A DNA stretch of 57,025 nucleotides, from contig NZ_JAKDUR010000012.1 in NCBI RefSeq assembly GCF_030457605.1, positions 1-57,025 on the forward strand, written 5' to 3'. The DNA is from Halomonas sp. (GTDB lineage: Bacteria; Pseudomonadota; Gammaproteobacteria; Pseudomonadales; Halomonadaceae). The notes beneath the pieces were generated by a model. It was not told the DNA's origin, made no database searches, and saw only the letters and a program-made list of their open reading frames with translations. Below are positions 10,062-18,530 of the stretch, piece by piece (position 1 is the stretch's first letter; every line of letters begins with the position of its first letter). Position numbers and translations under genes: made by a program.

Positions 10062-10078
10062 ATGTAGTAAAGCTACAT
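10062..10078. promoter_or_regulatory. Inverted repeat ATGTAG-N5-CTACAT, possible operator
   Basis: A perfect 6-base inverted repeat with a 5-base spacer (TAAAG), placed immediately upstream of the candidate aceE -35 hexamer. Its core GTAG-N5-CTAC recurs at 10240-10252. It does not match the E. coli PdhR box (ATTGGT-N3-ACCAAT). Confidence 0.4.
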
Positions 10079-10239
10079 AAAAATTGAAAAAAAACGTTAT
10101 TTGCTGCCGAGAACCATACCGTAAAGTCACCGTCCTGCCAATTATTCCTGTCACGAAATCCCGCTCAACCCCGCGCCCCTCATGGCAATATTGACCATTT
10201 TCAAGGCGTTGCAGGCATACGTTATAAATCAACAAATGT

Positions 10240-10252
10240 GTAGCTAAACTAC
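10240..10252. promoter_or_regulatory. Second GTAG-N5-CTAC inverted repeat
   Basis: GTAG-CTAAA-CTAC has the same half-sites and spacing as the repeat at 10062-10078, 176 bases away. It lies between the ampD stop and the aceE promoter region. Confidence 0.3.
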
Positions 10253-10324
10253 CCTTTGCCGCACAACAGAGTGCCCTGCACTGCCAGTGCCCTTTCTGCA
10301 CGCTACTGAAAATGGCAGCGGTAC

Positions 10325-10918
10325 CTACTGAGCCGCCGGAGCAACAGCTGCGGGCAACAACAACTGATAAAAATAGGCCCAGTCAAAGGCGGGACCGGGG
10401 TCGGTCTTGCGCAACGGAGCGATATTCGCATGGCTGGTGATACGTGTGGTATCCAGCGCGGCGTAACGCGCCATCAACCAGCCGGTCAGCGCGGCGAGCG
10501 TGGCGTACTGGGCGCGAGTAAACGGCGTGTGGTCATCGCCCTCAAGCTCGATACCCACGGAAAAATCGTTCAGCGCATGGCGCCTGCGGTCACAACGCGC
10601 GTCCCACCAGCGCGAGCGCCCCGCGTGCCAGGCGCGGCGGGCGGTATCCACAAACTGCACGCACTCGCCGTCGCGACGAACCAGGAAGTGTGCCGACACG
10701 CGCAGCTCGGCGATCTCGGCAAAAAACGGATGCGCCGCGGCGTCCAGCCGGTTGGTAAACAGCGACTCGATGGCCTCGCCGCCAAACTCGCCCGGCGGCA
10801 GGCTGATGGCGTGCACCACTATCAGCGACACCTCTTCTTCCGGGCGCGCATCCGCATTGGGCGATGCCACCCAGCGCGCCCGAGACCATCGGCCTGATGG
10901 GTCGATCACCTGATTCAC
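10325..10918 (-). CDS. ampD: 1,6-anhydro-N-acetylmuramyl-L-alanine amidase
   Basis: A cytosolic zinc amidase that cleaves recycled anhydro-muropeptides. Conserved segments are VVHAISLPPGEFGG (zinc His), HPFFAEIAELRVSAHF, RRDGECVQFV, NDFSVGIELEG, and the second and third ligands in SHANIAPLRKTDPGP. The start is uncertain. GTG at 10918 (197 residues, GGGAGG 4 bases upstream) aligns best with the short AmpD N-terminus; GTG at 10933 has GAGGAG 9 bases upstream; an ATG at 11089 would overlap nadC. The divergent ampD/nadC pair is conserved with E. coli, but ampE is absent downstream. Confidence 0.92.
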   Translation of the reverse strand: MNQVIDPSGRWSRARWVASPNADARPEEEVSLIVVHAISLPPGEFGGEAIESLFTNRLDAAAHPFFAEIAELRVSAHFLVRRDGECVQFVDTARRAWHAGRSRWWDARCDRRRHALNDFSVGIELEGDDHTPFTRAQYATLAALTGWLMARYAALDTTRITSHANIAPLRKTDPGPAFDWAYFYQLLLPAAVAPAAQ

Positions 10919-10986
10919 CTTGCCTCCCGTCACGTTGGGTATCTCCTCGTGCCCTGCCGCTTTGCCCGACTCTTTCGCGCCGGCTC

Positions 10987-11014
10987 TTTTACTCCACAAC
11001 CGGTCGACTATAAT
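10987..11014 (+). promoter_or_regulatory. Candidate nadC promoter
   Basis: A perfect -10 hexamer TATAAT at 11009-11014, about 70 bases before the nadC ATG. The -35 region (TTTTAC at 10987-10992, 16-base spacing) is poor, so an activator or an extended -10 would be needed. Confidence 0.45.
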
Positions 11015-11083
11015 ACCGGCTTTATCCAATCGCTCCGGACTTTGTCTGAAAAATCCGGCTAACGCGTGGGAAGGCCAGCCGCT

Positions 11084-11935
11084 ATGCATTATTACACCGC
11101 TCTTGCTGAAGAAATACGCTCAAGCGCCGCTCATTTACTGGCCGAAGACCTTGGCCCCGGCGACATCACCGCCAACCTGATCCCCGAGCAGCAATGGGCC
11201 CGGGCACGAGTGATTACCCGGGAAGCCGCTGTGCTGTGCGGTGTAGCCTGGGTCGACGAGATCTTTCGCCGGCTGGATAGCCGCGTGACGCTTAGCTGGC
11301 AGGCCGCCGATGGCGACCGTCTGGACGCCGGCCAGTGCTTTCTGACGCTTGACGGCCCGGCACGCAGCCTGCTGACCGGCGAGCGCCCGGCGCTTAACGT
11401 GCTGCAAACGCTGTCGGCCACCGCCACCACTACCCGGCATTACGTTGACCTGCTCGACGGCACCGGTGTACGCCTGCTGGACACACGCAAGACGCTACCC
11501 AACCTGCGCCTGGCCCAGAAATACGCGGTGACCTGCGGCGGTGGGCACAATCATCGTATCGGTCTGTGGGATGCCTTTCTCATCAAGGAAAATCATATTG
11601 CTGCCTGCGGCGGCATTGCGGCAGCGGTCGGTTACGCCCGCAAGCTGTCAGGCGAGCTCAATGTCGAGGTGGAAGTCGAAAACTTCGACGAGCTTGATCA
11701 GGCGCTCGCCGCCGGCGCGGATACCATCATGCTGGACAACTTCTCCCTTGAGGAACTCCGCGAGGCCGTCGCCCGGGGCAAGGGACGCGCCGTTCTTGAA
11801 GCCTCGGGCAACGTCGATGACGCTACCCTCAAGGCGATTGCCGATACCGGCATTGACTGCATCTCCAGCGGTGCGCTGACCAAGAATATCAAGGCCATTG
11901 ATCTGTCCATGCGCCTGGTGGAACAGGACACCTGA
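11084..11935 (+). CDS. nadC: Nicotinate-nucleotide pyrophosphorylase (quinolinate phosphoribosyltransferase)
   Basis: Converts quinolinate and PRPP to nicotinate mononucleotide. The 283-residue protein has [13 protein letters not shown] near the N-terminus, [18 protein letters not shown], the substrate-binding run [10 protein letters not shown] then [20 protein letters not shown], and the barrel-end motifs [19 protein letters not shown] and [10 protein letters not shown]. The ATG at 11084 ([11 protein letters not shown]) is chosen over a GTG at 11066; AAGG lies 10 bases upstream. Quinolinate is supplied by NadA, encoded at 20.2 kb. It is divergent from ampD and convergent with the GNAT gene, with 4 bases between stops. 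Confidence 0.96.
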   Translation: MHYYTALAEEIRSSAAHLLAEDLGPGDITANLIPEQQWARARVITREAAVLCGVAWVDEIFRRLDSRVTLSWQAADGDRLDAGQCFLTLDGPARSLLTGERPALNVLQTLSATATTTRHYVDLLDGTGVRLLDTRKTLPNLRLAQKYAVTCGGGHNHRIGLWDAFLIKENHIAACGGIAAAVGYARKLSGELNVEVEVENFDELDQALAAGADTIMLDNFSLEELREAVARGKGRAVLEASGNVDDATLKAIADTGIDCISSGALTKNIKAIDLSMRLVEQDT

Positions 11936-11939
11936 TGGC

Positions 11940-12464
11940 TCAGGTTTCGATCGCATAAAGGGCTTTGCGCAGCCGGTAGCGTTTGATTTTTTCGCCGCCG
12001 CGTTCAACCCACTGTTCGCCGAGGTTTTCCCAGCCCCGGCGTTCAAGGCGCTCCACCAGCATCAGACTGGCCTCGATCTCTACCTCGCCACACCCCTGCT
12101 CAAGGAGCAGGCGTTCGGCGTGAATCAACAGCGTCGTGCCCACACCCTGCCCGCCAAGCGACGGCCACACGTAAAGAGTTTCAATCCGCCCGGCTGGCAT
12201 ATCCAGCTCCAGAAAACCCACACAGCGCCCGTCGCACACGGCCACCAGCGTCGTATACAGCGGATGGCGTGCGGCCCAGGCGCTGGCCTCCCGGGGGAGC
12301 GCGCCGGCCCAGGCACGGCGCTGGGTCAGCGAATAGTGGTTGGCCGCCCCCTGCATTACCGCGTGATAAAATACTTCCGCCTGATCTGCCGCGTCGCGCA
12401 CCAGCGCCTGCCGATACATGATACGCGGCGTTGCAGCCACCGCTGACGTTTCCACTTTCGCCAT
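11940..12464 (-). CDS. GNAT family N-acetyltransferase
   Basis: A 174-residue acetyltransferase. The acetyl-CoA motif A reads LYVWPSLGGQGVGTTLL, a good match to (Q/R)xxGxG. It follows CVGFLELDMPAGRIE (central strands) and precedes an Arg-rich C-terminus. The substrate cannot be told from sequence. Of several in-frame ATGs, 12464 is preferred because GAGG lies 5 bases upstream; the one at 12419 has no ribosome-binding site. Confidence 0.8.
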   Translation of the reverse strand: MAKVETSAVAATPRIMYRQALVRDAADQAEVFYHAVMQGAANHYSLTQRRAWAGALPREASAWAARHPLYTTLVAVCDGRCVGFLELDMPAGRIETLYVWPSLGGQGVGTTLLIHAERLLLEQGCGEVEIEASLMLVERLERRGWENLGEQWVERGGEKIKRYRLRKALYAIET

Positions 12465-12648
12465 GCCTGCCTCGTTGTCTTCAACCCAAAAAGTCTTCAA
12501 CTCAAGAATAGCCTTCATCCACGAACAATCAGCCAACTTACCTTATACTGCGCCGACCTTCATCCTGGGCGCTCAACGCTGCTGGTTAGTGCTCAAGGCT
12601 GGCTGTGTTCGTTCCAGGCTTTCGCCCTACGCTCAAGGCTGTTTATTT

Positions 12649-13407
12649 ATGCACCGCTCCCGGCAATCAACGCTCTCCCGGTCATCCACCGCTGCTTACG
12701 CACTTACGCCGCTGGGAGTGATTCAAAGCGACTATCCCGACAAGTTTGGCGTTCCCCGCCAGCCGGGGCTGGCACCCGCAGCCCGGGCCACACTGGTTCT
12801 GGCTCCGCCGTTCAGCGACCCTCTGGCCGTGCGCGGCCTGTCTGCCTTCAGCCACCTGTGGCTCACCTTCATTTTTCATCAGACGCCACAAAACCCGGAG
12901 CGCTTTACACCGCTGGTGCGCCCGCCGCGTTTAGGTGGCAATCAAAAGGTTGGCGTATTTGCCAGCCGCAGCCCCAACCGGCCCAACCGATTGGGGCTTT
13001 CGCTGGTGACGCTGGAGAAGGTGGACACACAGAATGGCGTCAGACTGGAGCTTGGCGGTTGCGACCTGATTGACCAGACACCGGTGGTGGATATCAAACC
13101 CTACCTGCCCTGGGTTGAAGCTCGCCCCGATGCTCGGGCGGGGTTTGCTCCGGCACCACCCTCGGAAGTGGACGTGGTGTTTTATCCGCCTGCCTGCGCA
13201 CTGCTTGACCAGCGGCCCGACGGCGCCTCGCTCAAGGCATTGATTGAACAGGTGTTAAGGCAGGACCCGCGACCAGCGTACCAGCGCCACGCCGACGGAC
13301 GCGTGTACGGCGTACGCCTGCGTGATGTGGACGTAAGGTTCCAGGCGATTGAAGGAGACGCGGCCACCGCACTTGCCGTGGTGGCCATCGAAACGCTGCC
13401 GGGCTGA
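12649..13407 (+). CDS. trmO: tRNA (N6-threonylcarbamoyladenosine-37-N6)-methyltransferase TrmO
   Basis: The 252-residue protein carries the TrmO (TsaA/YaeB) signatures: PLGVIQSDYPDKFGVPRQPG near the N-terminus, FSHLWLTFIFH, and GVFASRSPNRPNRLGLSLV. It methylates t6A37 in threonine tRNAs using SAM. The C-terminal half (VDVVFYPPACALLDQRP onward) corresponds to the TrmO extension seen in gammaproteobacteria. The start at 12649 (ATG, AAGG about 12 bases upstream) is the last ATG before the conserved domain. It is convergent with purC, with 22 bases between stops. Confidence 0.92.
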   Translation: MHRSRQSTLSRSSTAAYALTPLGVIQSDYPDKFGVPRQPGLAPAARATLVLAPPFSDPLAVRGLSAFSHLWLTFIFHQTPQNPERFTPLVRPPRLGGNQKVGVFASRSPNRPNRLGLSLVTLEKVDTQNGVRLELGGCDLIDQTPVVDIKPYLPWVEARPDARAGFAPAPPSEVDVVFYPPACALLDQRPDGASLKALIEQVLRQDPRPAYQRHADGRVYGVRLRDVDVRFQAIEGDAATALAVVAIETLPG

Positions 13408-13429
13408 TCCCCGGCCAGCGCCTTGTGTA

Positions 13430-14149
13430 TCAGGCCTCGGGAAAGGTAATGCCAATACGGCGGCCCACTTCTTCGTAGGCTTCAATCACGCCACCCAGCC
13501 CCTGGCGAAAGCGGTCTTTATCCAGCTTTTCACGAGTTTCAGCATCCCACAGCCGGCAGCCGTCGGGCGAGAATTCATCACCCAGTATCACCTGCCCGTC
13601 GTAAAGGCCAAACTCCAGCTTGTAATCCACCAGCAGCAGGTCACCTCCGGCGAACAGCTGCTTGAGTACGTGATTGACCTTGAACGTCAGCTCTTTCATC
13701 CGCGCCAGCTGCTCGGGCGTGGCCCAGCCGAAGGTTTCGGCCAGCGATTCGTTGATCATCGGATCGCCACGTTCGTCATCCTTGAGAAACAGCTCGAATG
13801 TCGGCGGCGTCAGAGTCGCCCCTTCTTCCACACCCAATCGCTTGACCACTCCGCCGGCGGCAATATTGCGCACCACGCACTCGACCGGAATCATCTGCAT
13901 CTTCTTGACCAGACTTTCGCTGTTGGACAAGCGCTTTTCAAAGTGGGTAGGAATGCCGGCATCTTCCAGGCGCTCCATGATGAACGCATTGAAGACGTTG
14001 TTGACCATGCCCTTACGCGCCAGCGCTTCTTTTCTTTTACCGTCAAAAGCGCTGGTATCGTCGCGAAACTCAAGTACCAGAAGGTCGGGTGCATCGGTGG
14101 TGTAAACGGATTTTGCCTTGCCGGCGTACAGCTCCTGACGCTTTTCCAT
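13430..14149 (-). CDS. purC: Phosphoribosylaminoimidazole-succinocarboxamide synthase
   Basis: Joins CAIR and aspartate with ATP to make SAICAR in purine synthesis. The 239-residue protein (237 in E. coli) starts [16 protein letters not shown] and has the family motifs [34 protein letters not shown] and [15 protein letters not shown]. The ATG at 14149 has GGGAG 6 bases upstream. It lies 28 bases after bamC on the same strand; the order dapA-bamC-purC is conserved in gammaproteobacteria. Confidence 0.97.
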   Translation of the reverse strand: MEKRQELYAGKAKSVYTTDAPDLLVLEFRDDTSAFDGKRKEALARKGMVNNVFNAFIMERLEDAGIPTHFEKRLSNSESLVKKMQMIPVECVVRNIAAGGVVKRLGVEEGATLTPPTFELFLKDDERGDPMINESLAETFGWATPEQLARMKELTFKVNHVLKQLFAGGDLLLVDYKLEFGLYDGQVILGDEFSPDGCRLWDAETREKLDKDRFRQGLGGVIEAYEEVGRRIGITFPEA

Positions 14150-14177
14150 GGTGACTCCCAAACAAATGAATGAAACG

Positions 14178-15143
14178 TTAGCGTAAATAGCCGGAAATGC
14201 GCTCAAGCAGCTCGCGCTGCGCATCGGCGCTTAGTGTCTGCTCACCAGTGCTTGCCGCGCGCAGGCGGCTTTGCTCGCCCTGGCCATCAAGCACCAGGCG
14301 CACCTTTTGCGCATTGGCGTCGGCAAACGGGTTGAGCTGGGCCAGCACGCCGCGCCGGCGATTATCCAGCGTCAGGTAATCCACCACGAAGGCGTGATCA
14401 TCAGGATCAGCACTTAACAGTTCGCGCTTGTCCGGCTGGGTAAAGTCCAGCGCCAGATAGTGAGCAATTTCTGCCCAGGCACGGTCGGCCGAATAGGGAA
14501 TGCGCACGCTAAAGCCGTCATCCTCGCGCTGGAGCTGCACGGCACGACGCTCATCAACGCGCTGAGCGTTCAGCGACGATAGCGTGTTGTCCGAGCTGGC
14601 GCCGGCGTTGAGATAACCTTCAAGGCTTGCAAGGCAGCGCGGCAGCGGCTGGCCTGCGCGCTCGCAGTGCACTTCGCTGGCACCGGCACGCACGGCATTA
14701 CCCAGCCGCAGCGTGCCCGCCTGTGTTTCCATGATCCCGCGGGATGGCTGGCTGCGCTCGATGCCACCGCCCTGTGTACGGGCAAAACGCTCCAGCTGCG
14801 GCCATACGCTGGCGGCGTCTGCTGCTACCACCAGCCAGCGTTTATCGTTGAACTGGCGCGTGGTCACGTAGTCTTCTTCCAGCCCGCTGGCCGCCGTCAG
14901 CGGTCGTGGCGCATGCGCTTCGACCGGCTCGTCGGGCGGCGCCACTTCGGCACCGCTGCGAGGAATGGGCAGCGCACTTTGATAGCGACCCGGGTCGCTT
15001 GTCTCGGGCAACACCAGCGAGGGTGCCGGCGCCGGCTCAACGTAGTCGAGATTGCGATCATCGTAAAAGCCATCCCGCGAGCAGCCGGCAAGCGCCAGCG
15101 CGCCTGCCAGTGTCAGCGGTATCCATTTGAGCGCAGCGTTCAT
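14178..15143 (-). CDS. bamC: Outer membrane protein assembly factor BamC (lipoprotein)
   Basis: A 321-residue lipoprotein: hydrophobic signal, then lipobox LAGC with the modified Cys at residue 21. An unstructured Pro-rich stretch ([13 protein letters not shown]) of the type that contacts BamD follows. Next come two helix-grip domains, the first around residues 95-200 ([16 protein letters not shown]) and the second around 215-320. It belongs to the BAM complex that inserts outer membrane proteins. AAGGTG lies about 6 bases upstream of the ATG. It sits between dapA and purC. Confidence 0.93.
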   Translation of the reverse strand: MNAALKWIPLTLAGALALAGCSRDGFYDDRNLDYVEPAPAPSLVLPETSDPGRYQSALPIPRSGAEVAPPDEPVEAHAPRPLTAASGLEEDYVTTRQFNDKRWLVVAADAASVWPQLERFARTQGGGIERSQPSRGIMETQAGTLRLGNAVRAGASEVHCERAGQPLPRCLASLEGYLNAGASSDNTLSSLNAQRVDERRAVQLQREDDGFSVRIPYSADRAWAEIAHYLALDFTQPDKRELLSADPDDHAFVVDYLTLDNRRRGVLAQLNPFADANAQKVRLVLDGQGEQSRLRAASTGEQTLSADAQRELLERISGYLR

Positions 15144-15181
15144 CCAGCCACCTTATCCGTTGAGCAAGTTCCGTTGGGCAA

Positions 15182-15211
15182 ATCAGGCACCGCCTGAGGT
15201 CCGGGCCTGAT
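15182..15211 (-). other. Stem-loop between dapA and bamC
   Basis: ATCAGGC (15182-15188) pairs with GCCTGAT (15205-15211), and a smaller nested alternative (CAGGC-ACC-GCCTG) is also possible. There is no clear U-tract, so partial termination or an mRNA structure is as far as the sequence supports. Confidence 0.3.
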
Positions 15212-15236
15212 CTGCCACGACTTATATTTTTACAAC

Positions 15237-16121
15237 CTAGTCTTCCACGACCTCGGCCAGCTGTAGCGCTTCGCTGATCGTGGCGTGATATTTTTCCGAC
15301 AGCCAGGTCAACGGCAGGCGCAGACCTTCATCGGCGTAGCCCATGCGGTTAAGCGCCCACTTCACCGGAATCGGGTTGGCTTCAATGCCGAGGTTGGTGT
15401 GCAGCGGCATCAGCCGCGTGTTGATCGAGTGCGCCGTTTCAGCATCACCGGCAACGGCGGCAGCGCAAAGTTCGTGCATTGCCCGGGGCGCCACGTTCGC
15501 GGTCACGGAAATATCGCCGTGACCGCCCATCAGCATGAAATCACACGCGGTACCGTCATCACCGGAATAGAGCATGAAGCCACTGCCCTTGAGCCGGGCA
15601 ATCAGGTCTTCGGCACGCTCGAGGTTTCCGGTGGCGTCTTTCAAGCCGACGATATTATCCACCTCGGCCAGGCGCATCACGGTCTCGTTATAGAGATCAG
15701 AGCAGGTGCGCCCCGGTACGTTGTACAGAATAACCGGCAGCTTGCTGCCCTCGGCCACCGCCTTGAAGTGCTGATACAGGCCTTCCTGGGTCGGCTTGTT
15801 GTAGTACGGACAAACTGACAGGCAATAGTCCGCGCCCACTTCGCTTGCATAACGGGCAAGCTCCACAGCCTCGGATGTGGCGTTGGCACCGGTGCCGGCA
15901 ATGACCGGAATGCGTCCATCCACCTCTTCAACCACACTGCGAATCACGTCAAAGTGCTCGGCAAAGGACATGGTCGTGGGCTCGCCGGTAGTGCCTGCTG
16001 CAACGATGGCATCAGTGCCGTTATCAAGGTGGAAGTTCACCAGACGACGGAGCGCTTCCCAGTCGATGTCGCCATTGACTTTCATCGGCGTCGCCAGGGC
16101 GACAATGCTGCCAGTGATCAT
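15237..16121 (-). CDS. dapA: 4-hydroxy-tetrahydrodipicolinate synthase
   Basis: Condenses pyruvate with aspartate semialdehyde in lysine and diaminopimelate synthesis. The 294-residue TIM barrel (292 in E. coli) has [11 protein letters not shown], the active-site loop [38 protein letters not shown], and the Schiff-base lysine in VGLKDATGN. The ATG at 16121 has GAGGGAT about 8 bases upstream. The bamC start lies 93 bases downstream. The gap to bcp (16122-16390) holds no gene; gcvR, which is next to dapA in E. coli, is absent. Confidence 0.97.
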   Translation of the reverse strand: MITGSIVALATPMKVNGDIDWEALRRLVNFHLDNGTDAIVAAGTTGEPTTMSFAEHFDVIRSVVEEVDGRIPVIAGTGANATSEAVELARYASEVGADYCLSVCPYYNKPTQEGLYQHFKAVAEGSKLPVILYNVPGRTCSDLYNETVMRLAEVDNIVGLKDATGNLERAEDLIARLKGSGFMLYSGDDGTACDFMLMGGHGDISVTANVAPRAMHELCAAAVAGDAETAHSINTRLMPLHTNLGIEANPIPVKWALNRMGYADEGLRLPLTWLSEKYHATISEALQLAEVVED

Positions 16122-16329
16122 CCGCTTATCCCTCACACAAAAAACATGGAAACGCGGCGCCGGAAAACGCTCGCGTACATTGGAGCAAGGAGCCGTTTCG
16201 GCGCCTTGATTAACGCCCTACGGTTCCATGGACGTTAAATGGTACTCAGGCAGCCAAAGCCTGTACAGCGCAAAGCAACGTGACTTGCCGGCATTCGGAC
16301 GCGGCACCGGGCATGATCGCCACGTTTTT

Positions 16330-16358
16330 TTGACAGTCGCCGGCCGCTTGCGTGTAAT
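16330..16358 (+). promoter_or_regulatory. Promoter of bcp
   Basis: A perfect -35 hexamer TTGACA (16330-16335), a 17-base spacer, and TGTAAT (16353-16358) as -10. The start site would fall near 16365, giving a leader of about 25 bases that carries the AAGGAG ribosome-binding site. Confidence 0.75.
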
Positions 16359-16390
16359 CAACCGGTCTCATCCCTGATCAAGGAGCTTTT

Positions 16391-16861
16391 ATGAGCATTG
16401 AAATTGGCCAGACCGTCCCGGACTTTTCCGCCACGGCAACCGGCGATACCACCGTGACGCTCTCTGAACTGCGCGGCAAACAGGTCGTGGTGTACTTCTA
16501 CCCCAAGGCCAGCACGCCCGGCTGCACCACCGAAGGCGGTGATTTCCGCGATCACAAGGCGGCGTTTGACGCGGCCAACACCGTCATTCTCGGCGTTTCC
16601 CGGGACGGCCTGCGCGCCCAGGAAAACTTCAAGGCCAAACAGGACTTCAATTTTGCGCTGATTTCCGACAAGGACGAAGCAGTATGCCAGCTGTTTGACG
16701 TCATCAAGCTCAAGAAAATGTACGGCAAGGAGCATGAAGGAATCGAGCGTAGCACCTTTCTGATCGACGCCGACGGCAAGCTGGCGCACGAGTGGCGCGG
16801 CGTGAAAGTGCCGGGCCATGTGGAAGACGTGCTTGCGGCTGCCAAGCGCCTGAACGGCTAA
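16391..16861 (+). CDS. bcp: Thioredoxin-dependent thiol peroxidase (peroxiredoxin Q)
   Basis: Reduces hydroperoxides in the cytosol. The 156-residue protein has the peroxidatic Cys45 in STPGCTTE. The resolving Cys found five residues later in E. coli Bcp is Gly50 here. The only other Cys is Cys99 (DEAVCQLF). It therefore works either as a 1-Cys enzyme or through Cys99. AAGGAGC lies 6 bases before the ATG and a strong promoter precedes it. Confidence 0.95.
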   Translation: MSIEIGQTVPDFSATATGDTTVTLSELRGKQVVVYFYPKASTPGCTTEGGDFRDHKAAFDAANTVILGVSRDGLRAQENFKAKQDFNFALISDKDEAVCQLFDVIKLKKMYGKEHEGIERSTFLIDADGKLAHEWRGVKVPGHVEDVLAAAKRLNG

Positions 16862-16868
16862 CGGCAAA

Positions 16869-16905
16869 GCCGGCACCGGGCGTGGAAAATGCGCCCGGTG
16901 CCGGC
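16869..16905. terminator. Long GC hairpin between convergent bcp and perM
   Basis: A perfect 14-base-pair stem, GCCGGCACCGGGCG with CGCCCGGTGCCGGC, and a 9-base loop. It starts 8 bases after the bcp stop and ends next to the perM stop. No U-tract follows on either strand, so it may act as a transcript-end stabiliser rather than a classic terminator. Confidence 0.5.
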
Positions 16906-16906
16906 C

Positions 16907-18007
16907 TCAGGCGGCGTCTTCGCCTTTCAGCGCCAGACGCTCATCGCGCTGACGAATACCCCGCGGCCAGGCATAGACCAGCGCCTTGAGCAGCGTGGCC
17001 AGCGGAATGGCAAAGAACACGCCCCAGAATCCCCAGATGCCGCCAAAGAACAGCACCGCCACGATGATCGATATCGGGTGCAGGTTGACCGCCTCGGAAA
17101 ACATCACCGGCACCAGCACGTTGCCATCCAGCGCCTGAATCACGCCGTAGGCCACCAGTACATAGACCAGCTCTTCGCTCAGGCCGAAATGAAACCCCGC
17201 CACCGCTGCCACCGGCAACGCCGCCAGCGCCGCACCGATATACGGCACCAGCACCGAAAGCCCCACCAGCACGCCCAGAAGCGCCGAGTACGGCACGCCG
17301 AGAAAAGCAAACGTGGCAAAGGCCACCGACCCCACAATAATGATTTCGATAAACTTGCCACGAATATAGTTGGCAATCTGGGCGTCCATTTCGGCCCAGA
17401 TGCGCGACAGCAATGTGCGCTTGCGCGGCAACAGGGAAAGCGTAAACCCGATCAACACCTTGCGGTCCTTGAGCATGAAGAACACCAGAATCGGCACCAG
17501 CACCAGATAGATGATCAACGCCAGCACGTTGCCAAGCGAGGCCAGCGAAAGCGTCAGCGCACGCTGGCCCAGCTGACTGATCTGACGACTGGCCGCCCCC
17601 ACCCAGTCCTGCACCTGATCCGGCGTGATCAGGTTGGGATAGCGGGCCTGCAGCTCATCCAGCCAGCTCTGGCCGCTGGCAAACATGCGCGGAGTTTCCT
17701 GTACCAGTCCCACCAGCTGGTTCCAGATCAGGGGCAACAGAATCAGCGCCAGGGTTAACAGCACGCTGATAAAGGCCAGAAACACCAGCGTTACCGCGAG
17801 CAAATGCGGCACGCGGCGGCGCGTCAGAGCACTGACCGCCCCCTGCAGCAAAAACGCAATGATCAACGCGGTAAAAAACGGCGCCAGCATGCGGCCAAAC
17901 CAGATGACGGCGGCAAAGCCTGCAATCAGCACCAGCAGCAGGATGACGGCCTCTTCATCGGAAAAGTAGCGGTCTACCCAGTCCTTGAAAATGGTGCGCA
18001 ACGTCAT
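16907..18007 (-). CDS. perM: PerM/AI-2E family membrane transporter
   Basis: The 366-residue integral membrane protein has about seven to eight hydrophobic segments, with a soluble stretch near residues 110-155 between them. Family hallmarks are GxxxxGxPY-like FAFLGVPYSALLGVLVGL, VPYIGAALAALPV, QALDGNVLVPVMFSEAVNLHP, and GIWGFWGVFFAIPLATLLKA. The family (PF01594) includes TqsA and PerM; substrates are mostly unknown and AI-2 export is shown only for TqsA. Its start overlaps the stop of the TusA-like gene by four bases (ATGA), so the two are co-translated. Confidence 0.88.
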   Translation of the reverse strand: MTLRTIFKDWVDRYFSDEEAVILLLVLIAGFAAVIWFGRMLAPFFTALIIAFLLQGAVSALTRRRVPHLLAVTLVFLAFISVLLTLALILLPLIWNQLVGLVQETPRMFASGQSWLDELQARYPNLITPDQVQDWVGAASRQISQLGQRALTLSLASLGNVLALIIYLVLVPILVFFMLKDRKVLIGFTLSLLPRKRTLLSRIWAEMDAQIANYIRGKFIEIIIVGSVAFATFAFLGVPYSALLGVLVGLSVLVPYIGAALAALPVAAVAGFHFGLSEELVYVLVAYGVIQALDGNVLVPVMFSEAVNLHPISIIVAVLFFGGIWGFWGVFFAIPLATLLKALVYAWPRGIRQRDERLALKGEDAA

Positions 18008-18291
18008 CGGTCACCACCTGCGGCCTTGCGAATCCAATAATAGTAAACGTCGTCCACCTGTTCCCGAGCTTCCAGCACATGGTCACTCTGGGCGGCAAAC
18101 GAGGCCATATCCCGCCAGGAGCCGGCATCAGTGGCGCGCACTTCCAGCAACTGCCCGCCATCAAGCCCGAACAACGCCTGCTTGGCCTTCAACAGCGGCA
18201 GCGGGCAGGCCAGGCCACAGGCGTCCAGAACGGTATCGGGCATCGCCGCTTGTGATGAGCCGGTTTGTTTTGATCCGGTATCTTTTGACAT
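18004..18291 (-). CDS. TusA/SirA-like sulfurtransferase family protein
   Basis: A 95-residue protein with the family motif LDACGLACPLPLLKAKQAL. Cys29 in CPLP is the persulfide-carrying residue, and there is an extra Cys25. The C-terminus, with ATDAGSWRDMASFA, fits the two-layer TusA fold. TusA proteins relay sulfur for tRNA thiolation or molybdenum cofactor. Here it is coupled to perM, so it may not be the canonical TusA. AAGGAG lies 5 bases before the ATG. Confidence 0.85.
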   Translation of the reverse strand: MSKDTGSKQTGSSQAAMPDTVLDACGLACPLPLLKAKQALFGLDGGQLLEVRATDAGSWRDMASFAAQSDHVLEAREQVDDVYYYWIRKAAGGDR

Positions 18292-18530
18292 GGTTACTCC
18301 TTACAGGCCGCTCCGGCCCACGACAACGGCCGGCGAACGGTGCCGGCATCACACGGCAGTATCGACAACCATTTATTGTCGCATAAACTGTCAGACAGCG
18401 GCGCAAGAGCGCTATTACGACGATAAGCGCACGATTTAAAGGCACTTTGCACCAGGGTTCAATGTCCCATGACCAGCCTCTTGTTGCCCACTGCCTGGCA
18501 CCAACGTTTTTCATCACGCACGAGGACGCC

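Larger units (their letters stand above)
9901..10324. other. 424-base non-coding control region between aceE and ampD
   Basis: No credible gene is seen. The part nearest aceE (9901-10020) is GC-rich leader. The middle (10021-10110) is AT-rich with a homopolymer A run. It holds a candidate aceE promoter and one GTAG-N5-CTAC inverted repeat; a second similar repeat lies at 10240-10252. The E. coli counterparts ampE and pdhR would sit here but no remnant can be read. Confidence 0.6.
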
